DNA of 64,000 nt from Phenylobacterium aquaticum (GCF_022695515.1 NZ_JALDPT010000024.1:1-64000); one strand, 5' to 3'. Shown: positions 1 to 8,471, counted from the stretch's first letter. Notes: generated by a model not told the origin, from the sequence alone. Translations and numbers: made by a program.

Positions 1-208
1 TCGCGATCTCAGAATTGGGTCGCGCCGCCGTCGCCGCGGCAGGGCGGGCCGCGGTCGGCCGGGGCGTGTGGCGCCGGAGCGCCGTATAGGGGATCGGGCC
101 CTTGGGGCCGGCGGCTGTCGTCGCCGGCGCATCCTGGGCCAAGGTCGCCGCGGGGATCAGCAGGAGCGCCGCGAGGGCGGCGAGGGCGGTCTTGGCGGAA
201 AGGCGCAT
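1..208 (-). CDS. Secreted protein, N-terminal part only
   Basis: A reading frame starts with ATG at 208 and runs off the left edge, so 69 residues are visible. The first ~22 residues form a signal peptide (basic MRLSAK, an Ala/Leu core, then an ATLA-QD cleavage site). What follows is a low-complexity Ala/Pro/Thr/Arg-rich segment with no domain I recognise. It lies 85 bp downstream of the C13-like peptidase on the same strand and may end that operon. The function is unknown; export is the only inference. Confidence 0.6.
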   Translation of the reverse strand, partial: MRLSAKTALAALAALLLIPAATLAQDAPATTAAGPKGPIPYTALRRHTPRPTAARPAAATAARPNSEIA

Positions 209-293
209 ATCTAAGGGGACGGCTCGGAAGTCGGTGGGCGACGGGAGGTGGTTGTAGGGCGCCGAGCCATGGCCTCCAACCGCCTATGGCCGC

Positions 294-1067
294 TCACCCC
301 CCTTTCGGTGGCGGAGTGGGGAAAGCATACAACGGCAGCATGGGCCTAAGCTGCGGACCGATGAACAGCTGGGGCTCCGAGGGCGGCGTCATGCCCTCCT
401 TGATCTCCCGCGCGGCCACGCAGGCCCGCACGGCGCCCGCCAGGCTCGGAAAGTCGCGGGCCTGGGGCGCCGAGGACAGGAAGCAGTCGTCGAAATAGGG
501 ATAGCGGTCGGCCTCGCCGCAGCCGAACGAGGTGCGGTCGGGCCGCGCGGCGGTCAGCACCATGCGGTTCGGCTGAGCCAGTTCCGGGATGAACACGCCG
601 GAGAAGCAGGCGGAGATCACCACCACGGTCGGCCGCGCGCCACAGGTGCGATTGAGGATTTCGCCCAGAATGCCGGGCGGCAGGATCTTCTGATCCACCA
701 CCACCCCGGTCGGGGCGCCATGGCTGGAGAAATAGACCATGCAGCCGTCGGGCGCCTTGGCGGTCAGTTCGACCAGGGCGTTGTAGATGCCTTCGGGATC
801 GGACTTGGCCAGGCCCGCATCCTTGTAGCGCTCGGGCCGGACCGAGAACTGGCGCAGATTGGCCTTGTCGAAGCCGATCCGCTCGAGCTGGCCGACCACA
901 TCGTGTCGGGCGTTGTCGAAGGCTTCGGAGGGGCCGCCGGAATGGGCGTGCCAGTCGCCGGCCACCACCACGGCGGCCCAGTTGGCGAACGGTCCGGCGG
1001 CAAGCGCCGGTCCGGTCCAGGCCAGGGTCAGGGCTACGAGCAAGCCCGCAAAGCCCGCCCGGCCCAT
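294..1067 (-). CDS. C13-family (legumain/caspase-like) peptidase, exported
   Basis: A 257-residue protein starting at the ATG at 1067, 4 bp after the stop of the upstream thioesterase gene. Residues 1-24 look like a signal peptide (hydrophobic LLVALTLAW, then ALAAG). The core carries a clan CD cysteine peptidase dyad: His116 in YFSSHG and Cys154 in ISACFSG, each after a hydrophobic beta strand. These match the Pfam C13 family, whose bacterial members are mostly uncharacterised secreted or membrane proteins. I infer a periplasmic peptidase of unknown substrate. A longer in-frame start at 1157 would run into the thioesterase gene and is unlikely. Confidence 0.8.
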   Translation of the reverse strand: MGRAGFAGLLVALTLAWTGPALAAGPFANWAAVVVAGDWHAHSGGPSEAFDNARHDVVGQLERIGFDKANLRQFSVRPERYKDAGLAKSDPEGIYNALVELTAKAPDGCMVYFSSHGAPTGVVVDQKILPPGILGEILNRTCGARPTVVVISACFSGVFIPELAQPNRMVLTAARPDRTSFGCGEADRYPYFDDCFLSSAPQARDFPSLAGAVRACVAAREIKEGMTPPSEPQLFIGPQLRPMLPLYAFPTPPPKGG

Positions 1068-1071
1068 GGCC

Positions 1072-1542
1072 CTACTTCTTGTAGGACTGGAACGGGGTCG
1101 GCACCGCCGTCCCCGTGGCCTTGGCCAGCAGCCGGCCGTCGGCGTCATAGAGTTCACCCTCGGTGAAGGCGATGGTGCGGCCCCACTTCGCGACCCGGCC
1201 GATCCCCTTCAGGGTTCCCGGCATGGCGGGGCGGAAGAAGGTGGTCTTCATCTCGGCGGTCGGCGCCACATGGGTCATGCCCGACGCGACCATGCAGGCG
1301 ACGCTCATGCATTCGTCCAGCATGGCGCAGAGATAGCCGCCCTGGATCTGCTTCATCGGATTGAGCAGCAGCTCGGCCTTGGCCTCGAACGCGACCTCGA
1401 CGGTCTTTTCGGCCTGGTTCACGGCGACCATCCGGAAGCCCAGGGTCTGGGAGCCGGTCGGCTGGTTCTTGGAGCGCAGGAACCGGGCGAGGATCGCCTC
1501 GTCGGTCAGGGCTTCGGGTTCGCTCGCGGCGACGTCGGTCAT
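1072..1542 (-). CDS. PaaI-type hotdog thioesterase
   Basis: 156 residues from the ATG at 1542, eight bases below the sspB stop. The hotdog-fold core shows the typical pattern: NPMKQIQGGYLCAMLDECM for the central helix, then TAEMKTTFFRPAMPGTLKGIGRV and the closing strands. Such proteins hydrolyse acyl-CoA thioesters in the cytoplasm. The frame stays open back to 1725, but that part lies inside sspB on the same strand and is not used. The order sspB, thioesterase, C13 peptidase suggests one transcript. The substrate cannot be told from sequence. Confidence 0.82.
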   Translation of the reverse strand: MTDVAASEPEALTDEAILARFLRSKNQPTGSQTLGFRMVAVNQAEKTVEVAFEAKAELLLNPMKQIQGGYLCAMLDECMSVACMVASGMTHVAPTAEMKTTFFRPAMPGTLKGIGRVAKWGRTIAFTEGELYDADGRLLAKATGTAVPTPFQSYKK

Positions 1543-1549
1543 CGGCCGC

Positions 1550-2056
1550 TCACTTCTTGCGGAAATGGTCGAGGGAGACGACGTTCGGCGCGTCGGGGTC
1601 GGCCGGCGCGGACTCCTCGGCCGAAGCGCCCGCCTGGGCCTGGGTCGCCGCAGCGGCGGCTGCGGCGCTGGCGGCGGCCGCGGCCGGGGTCTCGAACTGC
1701 AGCAGGAACTGCACGCTCGGATCATAGAAGCGGGTCAGGGCCGCATAGGGCACCGAGAGGCGCTTGGGCTGGCCGCCGAACTTCAGGGTCACGGTGAAGA
1801 AGGTCTCGCCCGGCGCCAGGTCCCAGTACTGGTGCTGCAGCACGATGGTCATCTCGTCCGGGTACTTGGAGAGCAGATCGGCCGGACCGGACACCCCCGG
1901 CGCCTCGGTCTTGAAGGTGATGTAGAAGTGGTGCGCGCCCGGCAGGCCTTCCGGCGCCGCGGCCTTTTTCAGCGCAGCCTTCACCACGCCGCGCAGGGCC
2001 TCCTGGGCCATGGCCTCGTAGTGCATCTGGTCTTGGGCCGGCGGGTCCTGGGCCAT
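1550..2056 (-). CDS. sspB: SspB, ClpXP adaptor for ssrA-tagged proteins
   Basis: 168 residues. An N-terminal substrate-binding domain (about residues 10-120) includes HFYITFKTEAPGV and a core with VLQHQYWDLAPG. An Ala-rich flexible linker follows (about 125-150), and the C-terminus NVVSLDHFRKK resembles the ClpX-binding tail of alphaproteobacterial SspB. In Caulobacter this adaptor captures the N-terminal half of the tmRNA tag and tethers it to ClpX. The ssrA gene lies immediately upstream on the same strand, so tag source and tag adaptor are neighbours. The start is the only Met that keeps the full domain. Confidence 0.92.
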   Translation of the reverse strand: MAQDPPAQDQMHYEAMAQEALRGVVKAALKKAAAPEGLPGAHHFYITFKTEAPGVSGPADLLSKYPDEMTIVLQHQYWDLAPGETFFTVTLKFGGQPKRLSVPYAALTRFYDPSVQFLLQFETPAAAAASAAAAAAATQAQAGASAEESAPADPDAPNVVSLDHFRKK

Positions 2057-2184
2057 GTGATCTCCGAGAGCGTTGCGCCCATACAGGGTAACGCGTCGCG
2101 CCGGCCGCGCAAGGCGCGTCCAGCCACAACGCCGCCGCTTTTGCGCAGCTTGTCGAAATGAGAGGCGCGTGATCGGCGGGAGAG

Positions 2185-2512
2185 GTGAGTGGGGGGGTTC
2201 TGTTGCCAGGCCCCCCCCGGGCCCCGCCTAGAGGAGCTAAACCCCCTAGGGCTTGATGTCGAAATCAGTCTGACGCTTACGCGGCCAGACGGACTTCTTC
2301 AGCGAAGTTATCGTTCGCATTTAGTTTAAAGCCCGAAACGGTGGGCAAAGCCGAGAGAAAGCAACCCCTTTAGACGTCTGTCGATGCTGATCGGCCCCGC
2401 ACTTTCCGGCGAATAACCCGGAGGAAGATTGGTGGAGCCGCCGGGAATCGCACCCGGGTCCAGTCCGCTTATTACGAGCGCGTTTATCTCCATAGTCCGG
2501 CGAACCGGACAG
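2185..2512 (-). ncRNA. ssrA: tmRNA, two-piece permuted (alpha type)
   Basis: Read on the minus strand, an acceptor piece comes first. It has a T-arm-like GGGTGCGATTCCC and ends CGGCTCCACCA at about 2430. The coding piece follows and begins GGGGCCGATCAG at 2398. GGGGCCG pairs with CGGCTCC over 7 bp including one G-U, rebuilding the acceptor stem across the permutation. The tag frame (2318-2277) encodes ANDNFAEEVRLAA then TAA; with the Ala on the tRNA end the tag is AANDNFAEEVRLAA. G-rich and C-rich pseudoknot strands occupy about 2191-2250. Outer ends are approximate. A UUCG hairpin (about 2496-2511) marks the 5' side of the acceptor piece. Confidence 0.9.
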
Positions 2513-2700
2513 GACTGATATAGGCGCTTACGCGCCGACTTAGAAGGTCTGACGCGAAATTCGGGGCTTGAGCCGTTCGCGAAGCGTGGGCGGCGGGGGC
2601 CGTTTCGCCGATCGACGTCGAACCTTCGCGGACGGATTTCCGGTTTTGGTGCCTGCGCCGCTAGCTTCGGGTCATCGCTTTTCGAGTTCCCGAGGACGCC

Positions 2701-3282
2701 ATGAACAACCTGATGTACGCCGCCCGCCCGCTCCTGGAAGACTTCTTCTCCACCCTGATCTTCCTGGTCCTGATCGCGCTCAAGGTCGATGTGCGCATCG
2801 CCACCGCCGCCGCCATCGGGGTGGGCGTGCTGCAGCTCGCTTGGCGCGTCATGCGCGGCCAGCCCATTCCCGGGCTGCAGTGGATGGGCCTGGGTCTGGT
2901 GGTCGTGTTCGGCACGGCCAGCCTGATCACCCACGACGTCCGCTTCGTGATGTTCAAGCCCTCCATCATCTATGTGATCGTCGGCGGCGCCATGCTGCAG
3001 CGGGGCTGGATGCTGCGCTACATGCCGCCGGTCGCCGCCGGCCACGGCCAGGAGATCATGACGCTCTTCGGCTATGTCTGGGCCGGCCTGATGTTTCTGA
3101 CCGCCATCCTCAACGCCGTGGTCGCGATCCGCTTCACCAGCCAGTGGGTGGCCTTCGCGGCCATCTTCCCCCTGGCCTCCAAGATCGGCCTGTTCGTGAT
3201 CCAGTACGTGACGGTGCGCGCCATCGTGAAGCGCAAGATCCTCGCCGCCCGCGCGACGGAGGGCCTGGCCCAGGCGGCGTAA
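2701..3282 (+). CDS. Septation protein A (YciB/IspZ family)
   Basis: 193 residues with about five membrane segments (around residues 12-28, 33-50, 60-78, 84-100 and 120-175). The family signature appears as LLEDFFSTLIFLV at the N-terminus and MFKPSIIYVIVGGAML in the middle. YciB/IspZ is an inner-membrane protein linked to cell envelope synthesis and division in enterobacteria; its biochemical role is unsettled. It stands alone between ssrA and a convergent TetR gene and ends at a bidirectional hairpin. Confidence 0.85.
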   Translation: MNNLMYAARPLLEDFFSTLIFLVLIALKVDVRIATAAAIGVGVLQLAWRVMRGQPIPGLQWMGLGLVVVFGTASLITHDVRFVMFKPSIIYVIVGGAMLQRGWMLRYMPPVAAGHGQEIMTLFGYVWAGLMFLTAILNAVVAIRFTSQWVAFAAIFPLASKIGLFVIQYVTVRAIVKRKILAARATEGLAQAA

Positions 3283-3292
3283 GACCGCACAC

Positions 3293-3318
3293 CCCTCTCC
3301 CCGTTCATGGGGAGAGGG
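3293..3318. terminator. Bidirectional hairpin, CCCTCTCCCC type
   Basis: A perfect 10-bp stem (CCCTCTCCCC / GGGGAGAGGG) with a 6-nt loop between the converging septation and TetR genes. Two hairpins of similar sequence sit in the same position between other convergent pairs at 26693-26715 and 49511-49530. Confidence 0.65.
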
Positions 3319-3325
3319 CCTCGGC

Positions 3326-4000
3326 TCAGGCGCTGGCCTTCTTGGCTGCGGCTTCCGCCATCAGCCGGTCGACGAGATCTTCCTTGTAGCGCTTGAGCAG
3401 GCCATAGGCCCGCTCGATCCGGGCCGGATCGTCGGTCAGCAGCATCTCGAGCGACAGGCCGCGCATGGCGGCCATGTGCAGGGTGACCATGCTCTCGATC
3501 GCCTCGGCGTCGTCCACCCCGATCTCGCGGGCGAAGTCGATCATGAAGCTGCGGCGGCGCGCCTCGATGGCGTTGAACATGGCGGGCAGCTGATCGGCCA
3601 GCTGGGGGTCCGACCGCGCCGCGACCATGATCTCCAGCTTGGCCATCACCGCGGGCGTGGTCTGGGCGCGCCAGACCGTGTCGGTCTGGTCGATGAACTG
3701 GGCGCGCTTGTCGCCGTCGTCGTTCAAGGCCCTGGGCGCCTGGGGCCGCTCGTCATAGCCCGAGGCGAAGGCGACCACCGCCAGCATCAGGTCCACCTTG
3801 CTGGGGAACTGGTGCAGCATGCCGCCGCGGCTGACCCCGGCCTCCTCGGCGATGGTGGCGAGCGTTGTGGCCGAATAGCCCAGGCGATTGAGACAGACGA
3901 CCGCCGCATCGATCAGGCGCGCGCGCATGGCCGCGGTGCGTTCCGCCTGGCTGCGGCGCGGGGTCTTGATCGCCTCGGTCATGGCGGGGTCTGACGCCAT
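3326..4000 (-). CDS. TetR-family transcriptional regulator
   Basis: 224 residues from the ATG at 4000, which has AGGAGA about 10 bp upstream; an alternative ATG at 4030 has a weaker site. The N-terminal HTH (about residues 20-65) reads SATTLATIAEEAGVSRGGMLHQFPSKVDL, the normal TetR recognition pattern. The C-terminal ligand-binding helices are not diagnostic. The gene faces away from the aquaporin gene across a 589-bp gap that holds a TetR-style operator at 4478-4495, a plausible but distant target. Confidence 0.85.
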   Translation of the reverse strand: MASDPAMTEAIKTPRRSQAERTAAMRARLIDAAVVCLNRLGYSATTLATIAEEAGVSRGGMLHQFPSKVDLMLAVVAFASGYDERPQAPRALNDDGDKRAQFIDQTDTVWRAQTTPAVMAKLEIMVAARSDPQLADQLPAMFNAIEARRRSFMIDFAREIGVDDAEAIESMVTLHMAAMRGLSLEMLLTDDPARIERAYGLLKRYKEDLVDRLMAEAAAKKASA

Positions 4001-4589
4001 AGGGGCACGGTTCTCCTCGGTTACGGCCATGCTTGGCGCAAACTCACCCCGAAGCAAGCCTACCCTTAGGGAAAGCCGCCGGCGCGACGTTGGCCGCCGC
4101 GCCGACGCAGTAAGCCCACCGGCAAGGGAGGCCAATGGGGGGATCAGGAGAGATCAGGTCGTAACGCCGACCAAGCGTGGGCGCGACGCGCGATTGTCGC
4201 CAATCGCGCGCCGGCGCCTCAGGTCGTCTCGACGTCCGGCCGCGACCCCGAAATAGGGGCCGCTGAGAGGCCGGGCCGTCCTGTAGTCACTATCGTTCCT
4301 GAAAAGGTCCGGCGCGCCCCCGGCCACGGAGGGTCGTGGGCGCTGAAAGGTCTAAAAAATCGTCAGATCAAAATAACGAGCCCCGGCGGCGAACACCTCG
4401 CCCGTCGCCGGGCGGAGCGACCGCGCCGGCCCTCGACGGCGAATGGATCACGGCCGCCGAAAGCCGTCAATAAACAAACCGACCAATCGGTCGGTGTTTG
4501 GATTGGGCCCCGCCCTCCCAATTTGGGGCAGGCGTTCGCCACGACGGCCCCGCTCGCTGCTAGCCTCGAATGAAACAGGAGGGTCCGAC
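4001..4589. other. Long intergenic region, TetR to aquaporin
   Basis: 589 bp with no convincing gene. Apart from the inverted repeat at 4478-4495 I see a locally AT-rich patch (about 4350-4380, TAAAAAATCGTCAGATCAAA) that could carry a promoter. No RNA gene or small ORF with a good ribosome site was recognised. Confidence 0.5.
4478..4495. promoter_or_regulatory. TetR-type operator, ACCGACC-N4-GGTCGGT
   Basis: An 18-bp inverted repeat with 7-bp arms and an AATC centre, in AT-rich flanks, 95 bp upstream of the aquaporin start. ACCGACC/GGTCGGT half-sites are common TetR-family operators. The regulator at 3326-4000 is the nearest candidate; this is inference. Confidence 0.55.
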
Positions 4590-5246
4590 ATGTCGAAGTA
4601 CATCGCCGAGTTCGTGGGCACGCTGAGTCTGGTGTTGTTCGGTTGCGGCGCGGCCGTGCTGGGCGGGGATCACGTGGGTCAGCTGGGCATAGCCCTGGCC
4701 TTCGGCCTGGCCATCGTCGCCATGGCCTATGGGATCGGGCCGATCTCAGGGTGCCACGTCAATCCGGCCGTGAGCCTGGCGGTGTTCATCGCCGGCCGGA
4801 TGAGCCTGCGCGATATGGCCGGCTATTGGGTGGCGCAGTTCTCCGGCGCCCTGGCCGGGGCGGCCCTGCTGGCCGCTATCGCCGGCACGGCGCACGGCCT
4901 GGGCCAGAACGGCTGGGGGCCCGGCTATCTGGGCGAGTTCCCGCTGTCCGCCGCGGCGATCTTCGAGGTGGTGATGACCGCCCTGTTCGTGATCGTGATC
5001 CTGGGCTCCACCGGGCCCGGCGCCCCGGCCGGCTTCGCAGGCCTGGCCATAGGCCTGACCCTGGCGGTGATCCACATCGTCGGCATCCAGGTGACCGGCG
5101 TGTCGGTCAATCCGGCCCGCAGCTTCGGACCGGCCGTGCTGGTGGGCGGTCACGCCCTGTCGCAGTTGTGGCTGTTCTTCGTGGCGCCGGCGGCCGGGGC
5201 CGTCCTGGGCGCCGCCCTGTTCCGCTTCCGAGTGCTGGCGGCTTAG
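4590..5246 (+). CDS. aqpZ: Aquaporin Z-type water channel
   Basis: 218 residues from the ATG at 4590, preceded by AGGAGGG. The two pore-forming motifs are intact: Asn58-Pro59-Ala60 (HVNPAVS) and Asn174-Pro175-Ala176-Arg177 (SVNPARS). Six membrane segments and the two half-helices match the usual length of bacterial AqpZ. The protein forms tetramers in the inner membrane and passes water. A longer frame back to 4443 lacks a ribosome site and would cover the operator. Confidence 0.93.
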   Translation: MSKYIAEFVGTLSLVLFGCGAAVLGGDHVGQLGIALAFGLAIVAMAYGIGPISGCHVNPAVSLAVFIAGRMSLRDMAGYWVAQFSGALAGAALLAAIAGTAHGLGQNGWGPGYLGEFPLSAAAIFEVVMTALFVIVILGSTGPGAPAGFAGLAIGLTLAVIHIVGIQVTGVSVNPARSFGPAVLVGGHALSQLWLFFVAPAAGAVLGAALFRFRVLAA

Positions 5247-5255
5247 ACGCGGTCT

Positions 5256-5804
5256 CTAGATCGCCTCGCCGCCGCGGGTGATCGACAAGACGCCGGTGCG
5301 CGACAGTTCGACCAGGCCGAGCGGCCGCATCAGATCGACGAACTTGTCGATCTTGTGCGAGGCGCCGGTCAGTTCGAAGACGAAACTGTCGATGCCGGTG
5401 TCCAGCACCTTGGCGCGGAAGATGTCGGCGATGCGCAGGGCCTCGACCCGGTCGGCGCCGGAGCCCTTGACCTTCACCAGCGCCAGCTCGCGCTCCAGGC
5501 CGTTGGGGTCGCGGCTGACGTCCTGCACGTGGCGGGTGGCGACCATCTTGGTCAGCTGGGCCTCGATCTGGGCCAGGACGTGCGGGGCGCCGCGGGTGAC
5601 GATGGTCACCCGGCTGGTATGCGCCCGCCGGTCGGTCTCGGCCACGGTCAGGCTTTCGATGTTGTAGCCACGGGCGGCGAACAGTCCGACCAGCCGGTGC
5701 AGCACGCCCGGCTCGTTGTCGACCAGGATCGCGTAGGTGGCCAGGCTCTCGGCCTCTTCCTGGTGGGCGAGGTCGTAGACGGAGGCGGGCTGGGCGTCGG
5801 ACAT
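5256..5804 (-). CDS. ilvN: Acetolactate synthase, small regulatory subunit
   Basis: 182 residues. An N-terminal ACT domain (TYAILVDNEPGVLHRLVGLFAARGYNIESL, about residues 20-50) binds valine for feedback control. The C-terminal domain (from about 95, DPNGLERELALVKV) contacts the catalytic subunit. It activates IlvB in the first step of branched-chain amino acid synthesis. The ATG at 5804 fits homologues; a GTG at 5837 would add 11 unusual residues. The catalytic subunit is about 12.5 kb away (18346-20150), although ilvB and ilvN are adjacent in most related genomes. Confidence 0.93.
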   Translation of the reverse strand: MSDAQPASVYDLAHQEEAESLATYAILVDNEPGVLHRLVGLFAARGYNIESLTVAETDRRAHTSRVTIVTRGAPHVLAQIEAQLTKMVATRHVQDVSRDPNGLERELALVKVKGSGADRVEALRIADIFRAKVLDTGIDSFVFELTGASHKIDKFVDLMRPLGLVELSRTGVLSITRGGEAI

Positions 5805-5936
5805 GGCGGCGGTCCTAGGAGGCGAAGACAAGGCCACGACCTGTCACATGCTGGGCCCGCCTGCAACCGACCGCATCAAACCGGGGCGGGTTCCGGGGCT
5901 TGCGCGGCGCGCGGGGCTGGTCCACTCCATCGGCCG

Positions 5937-6833
5937 ATGGCGGATCAGCACGACAGCAAGACGGTCGCGAACCCAGGGCGCGCCTGCCCGGCCTGCGCCC
6001 GGACCCTCGCCCCGTGGCGCCATGACTGGCTGTTCCGCTGCCAAGGCTGCGGACTGCTGCACGCCGACTTCGCCGTGGAGATTCCGGACGTCGCGGGCGG
6101 CGACCTGGTCGACGAAACCCGCCGCGAGGCCGGCCTGGAGGCGGTGCGCGACCGCAACAACGCCCGCCTGCTGGACACCCTCAAGACCCTGGCGCGGCCT
6201 GGCGCCCGGCTGCTGGACGTGGGCGCAGGTCCTGGGTTCCTGTTGCAGCACGCCGCCGGCCTGGGATTCTCGGTCGAGGGAATCGAGCCCGACGCCAATG
6301 TGATCGCCGCCGCCCGCGCCCGCGGCGTTCCGGTCCGGCATGGCTATTTCCCCGACGCCCTGGACGACGCCGACCGGTTCGACGTGATCGTCTTCAACGA
6401 CGTCTTCGAGCATATCCCGGACATCACGACCGCCTTCGCCGCCTGCGCCCGGCACCTGAATCCCGGCGGCGTGCTCTGCCTCAACTGCCCCAACCGCGAC
6501 GGCTTCTTCTTCAAGGTGGCCGAGGTGCTCGACCGGCTGGGTCTGGGCGGCGCCTATGACCGGCTGTGGCAGAGGGGCCTGCCCTCGCCGCACCTGTGGT
6601 ACTTCGCGCCGCGCGATCTCGCCCGCGCCGCCGCGACCGTCGGGCTCACGGCCGAGCGCCGCCTCGACCTCGACACCGTCCAGATCAAGGGCCTGTGGAG
6701 CCGCATCCGCTGCGTCCGCGACGAGCCCCTGCTGCGCTCCATGGCCGCCTATGGATTCGCCGTAGCCACCTATCCGGTGGCGCGCCTGGCGCCGGCCGAC
6801 GCGGTCGCCTCGTTCTTCCGCAAGCCGGGCTGA
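5937..6833 (+). CDS. Class I SAM methyltransferase with zinc-ribbon N-terminus
   Basis: 298 residues. Two Cys pairs (CPAC near residue 17 and CQGC near 36) suggest an N-terminal zinc ribbon. The SAM-binding glycine loop is LLDVGAGPGF, followed by the acidic EGIEPDANVI strand and VFNDVFEHIPD (motif II). The layout resembles methyltransferases of surface-polysaccharide and lipid pathways. The next gene starts 5 bp downstream and encodes an ArnE/F-like membrane protein, so the pair may act together in envelope glycolipid modification. The substrate is not known. Confidence 0.8.
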   Translation: MADQHDSKTVANPGRACPACARTLAPWRHDWLFRCQGCGLLHADFAVEIPDVAGGDLVDETRREAGLEAVRDRNNARLLDTLKTLARPGARLLDVGAGPGFLLQHAAGLGFSVEGIEPDANVIAAARARGVPVRHGYFPDALDDADRFDVIVFNDVFEHIPDITTAFAACARHLNPGGVLCLNCPNRDGFFFKVAEVLDRLGLGGAYDRLWQRGLPSPHLWYFAPRDLARAAATVGLTAERRLDLDTVQIKGLWSRIRCVRDEPLLRSMAAYGFAVATYPVARLAPADAVASFFRKPG

Positions 6834-6838
6834 CCCCG

Positions 6839-7201
6839 ATGATGAGTCCGGGCGACCTGATCCTCTGCTCGGTCTTCGCCCTGACCCTGCCGGCCGGCCA
6901 GCTGATGTTCAAATGGGCCGCGCTCGGCCGCGACGCGGACCGCCCGGCGGTGGGGCTCGCCATGCTGACCAATCCGCGGCTGATGCTGGCCGGGGTCTGG
7001 TACGGCTTCACAGCGCTCTTCTGGTTCTATGTCCTGACCCGGGTGGCCTTCACCCGCGCCTATCCCTTCGCCATAGCCGGCTCCGCCCTGGTTCCCGTCC
7101 TGGCCCGGCTAGTGTTCAAGGAGCCGCTGACCCGGACCATGCTCGGCGGCTATGTCCTGGTCTTCTCCGGCCTGGCCCTGGTCGTCTGGGGCAAGATCTA
7201 G
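6839..7201 (+). CDS. Small EamA/SMR-like four-helix transporter
   Basis: 120 residues with four predicted membrane helices, the size of EmrE and ArnE/ArnF. The C-terminal half (YPFAIAGSALVPVLARLVFKEPLTRTMLGGYVLVFSGLALVVWG) matches the SMR/DMT pattern in which a P-L-T-R loop separates the last two helices. It follows the methyltransferase gene with a 5-bp gap. A role as a flippase or lipid-linked sugar transporter subunit is inferred from context; a drug-efflux subunit is the alternative. Confidence 0.72.
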   Translation: MMSPGDLILCSVFALTLPAGQLMFKWAALGRDADRPAVGLAMLTNPRLMLAGVWYGFTALFWFYVLTRVAFTRAYPFAIAGSALVPVLARLVFKEPLTRTMLGGYVLVFSGLALVVWGKI

Positions 7202-7281
7202 GCCCGGCGCAAAAAGCGCTGGCGCCGACCCGCCCGCCTCGTCGATAGGGGAGGGATAACAAAACCCCTGGGGAGGCCCGC

Positions 7282-7803
7282 ATGGCCATTTCGCTCTACG
7301 ACGTCAGCGTCACTTCGTTCCTGCAGGTGCTGGGGGGCGTCTCCGGCTTCCTCGACCGCGGCCTGTCCCATTGCCAGGACAACAACATCGATCCCGAAGA
7401 GATCGTCGCGGCCCAGCTGTTCCCCAACATGCTGCCCTTCCGCTTCCAGGTGCTGTCCGTCGCCCACCATTCGATCGGGGCCATCGAGGGCGCCAAGAAG
7501 GGCCTCTATTCGCCCTCCGCCACGATGGAGCCGCTCGATTATGCCGGCCTGCAGAAATACGTCGCCGACGCCGCGACCGCGCTGAAGGCCCTGACCCCCG
7601 ACGAGGTCAATGCGCTTGAGGGCAAGGACGTCACCTTCCAGTTCGGCGAGCACAAGATCCCCTTCGTCGCCGAGGGCTTCCTGATGAGCTTCTCCCTGCC
7701 GAACCTGCATTTCCACGCCACCACCGCCTACGACATCCTGCGGACCAAGGGCGTGCCGCTCGGCAAGCGCGACTATATGGGCCAGATGCGCATCAAGGCC
7801 TGA
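7282..7803 (+). CDS. DUF1993 family protein
   Basis: 173 residues, soluble. The arrangement (MAISLYDVSVTSFLQVLGG at the start, QLFPNMLPFRFQVLSVAHHSIGA in the middle, FLMSFSLPNLHFHATTAYDILR near the end) matches DUF1993, a helical DinB-like fold. Several His residues (AHHS, HFH) could bind a metal. Function unknown. A ribosome site (GGGGAGG) lies about 8 bp before the ATG. Confidence 0.82.
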   Translation: MAISLYDVSVTSFLQVLGGVSGFLDRGLSHCQDNNIDPEEIVAAQLFPNMLPFRFQVLSVAHHSIGAIEGAKKGLYSPSATMEPLDYAGLQKYVADAATALKALTPDEVNALEGKDVTFQFGEHKIPFVAEGFLMSFSLPNLHFHATTAYDILRTKGVPLGKRDYMGQMRIKA

Positions 7804-7826
7804 TCGGCCTTGCGGAGGTGGGGGCC

Positions 7827-8432
7827 TTAGTCCCCCATCTCCGCCATCCGGTCGGCGACCCGGCGGGGATCGAGGCGGCTGGCCGCCAGGGCCACGTCGA
7901 CGCTTTCGCCGACCTTGCCGGTGGCGGGCGAGGCGGTGCGGCTGCGGCCCACCTCGTGCTGCATGCGGGTGACGAAATCCTTCAGCGCGTCCTCGGCGAT
8001 CAGGCTCAGCTGGGCCCGTGTCCGGGCGTCCGCGCCCTCCAGCCTCAGGGCCGCCTGGTGGGCGGCGATCAGGTCGTCGAGCAGGGCGGGACGGCGGCCG
8101 CGATAGGCCAGCGGCTTCTTCGCCCCATAGTCGCCCCAGGGCTTGTTGCGGAAGAACAGCCGCCCGCGCTCGACCAGGATGGAGGTGTCGAAGATCACCT
8201 CGGCCAGCCGACGGCCCGCCTCGTCCGCGGGGATCCGGCCCGGTGGCAGGGCGGTCAGCAGCACCAGGCTCTGCAAGGCGGTGATCGCCTCATTGGCCCA
8301 GTCCTGGACGTCCTCGCGCCGCAGGGATTGCTCGCGCCAACGGAACACCGCGCCGCCGACCGTCAACAGGCCGATCACCGCCGAGACGATGGCGGCGATC
8401 CCCTCCCAGGAGGTGAAGTCGGTCAGGTTCAC
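7827..8432 (-). CDS. Hypothetical membrane-anchored protein
   Basis: 201 residues. One N-terminal membrane helix (about residues 12-32, IAAIVSAVIGLLTVGGAVF) is followed by a charged cytoplasmic helical domain containing the aromatic segment LFFRNKPWGDYGAKKP. I do not recognise the family. It follows the lipoprotein gene on the same strand and may be co-transcribed with it. Confidence 0.65.
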   Translation of the reverse strand: MNLTDFTSWEGIAAIVSAVIGLLTVGGAVFRWREQSLRREDVQDWANEAITALQSLVLLTALPPGRIPADEAGRRLAEVIFDTSILVERGRLFFRNKPWGDYGAKKPLAYRGRRPALLDDLIAAHQAALRLEGADARTRAQLSLIAEDALKDFVTRMQHEVGRSRTASPATGKVGESVDVALAASRLDPRRVADRMAEMGD

Positions 8433-8471
8433 GCGAGCGCCCCATCGTTCGAGGCGGCCAGACTAGACCAT

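Noticed and set aside
860..1797. Long plus-strand frames over the peptidase and thioesterase genes
   Set aside because: Antisense shadows of minus-strand genes in GC-rich DNA; no domain pattern.
2326..3045. A minus-strand ORF running through ssrA
   Set aside because: It overlaps tmRNA structure and the septation protein gene and has no recognisable domain.
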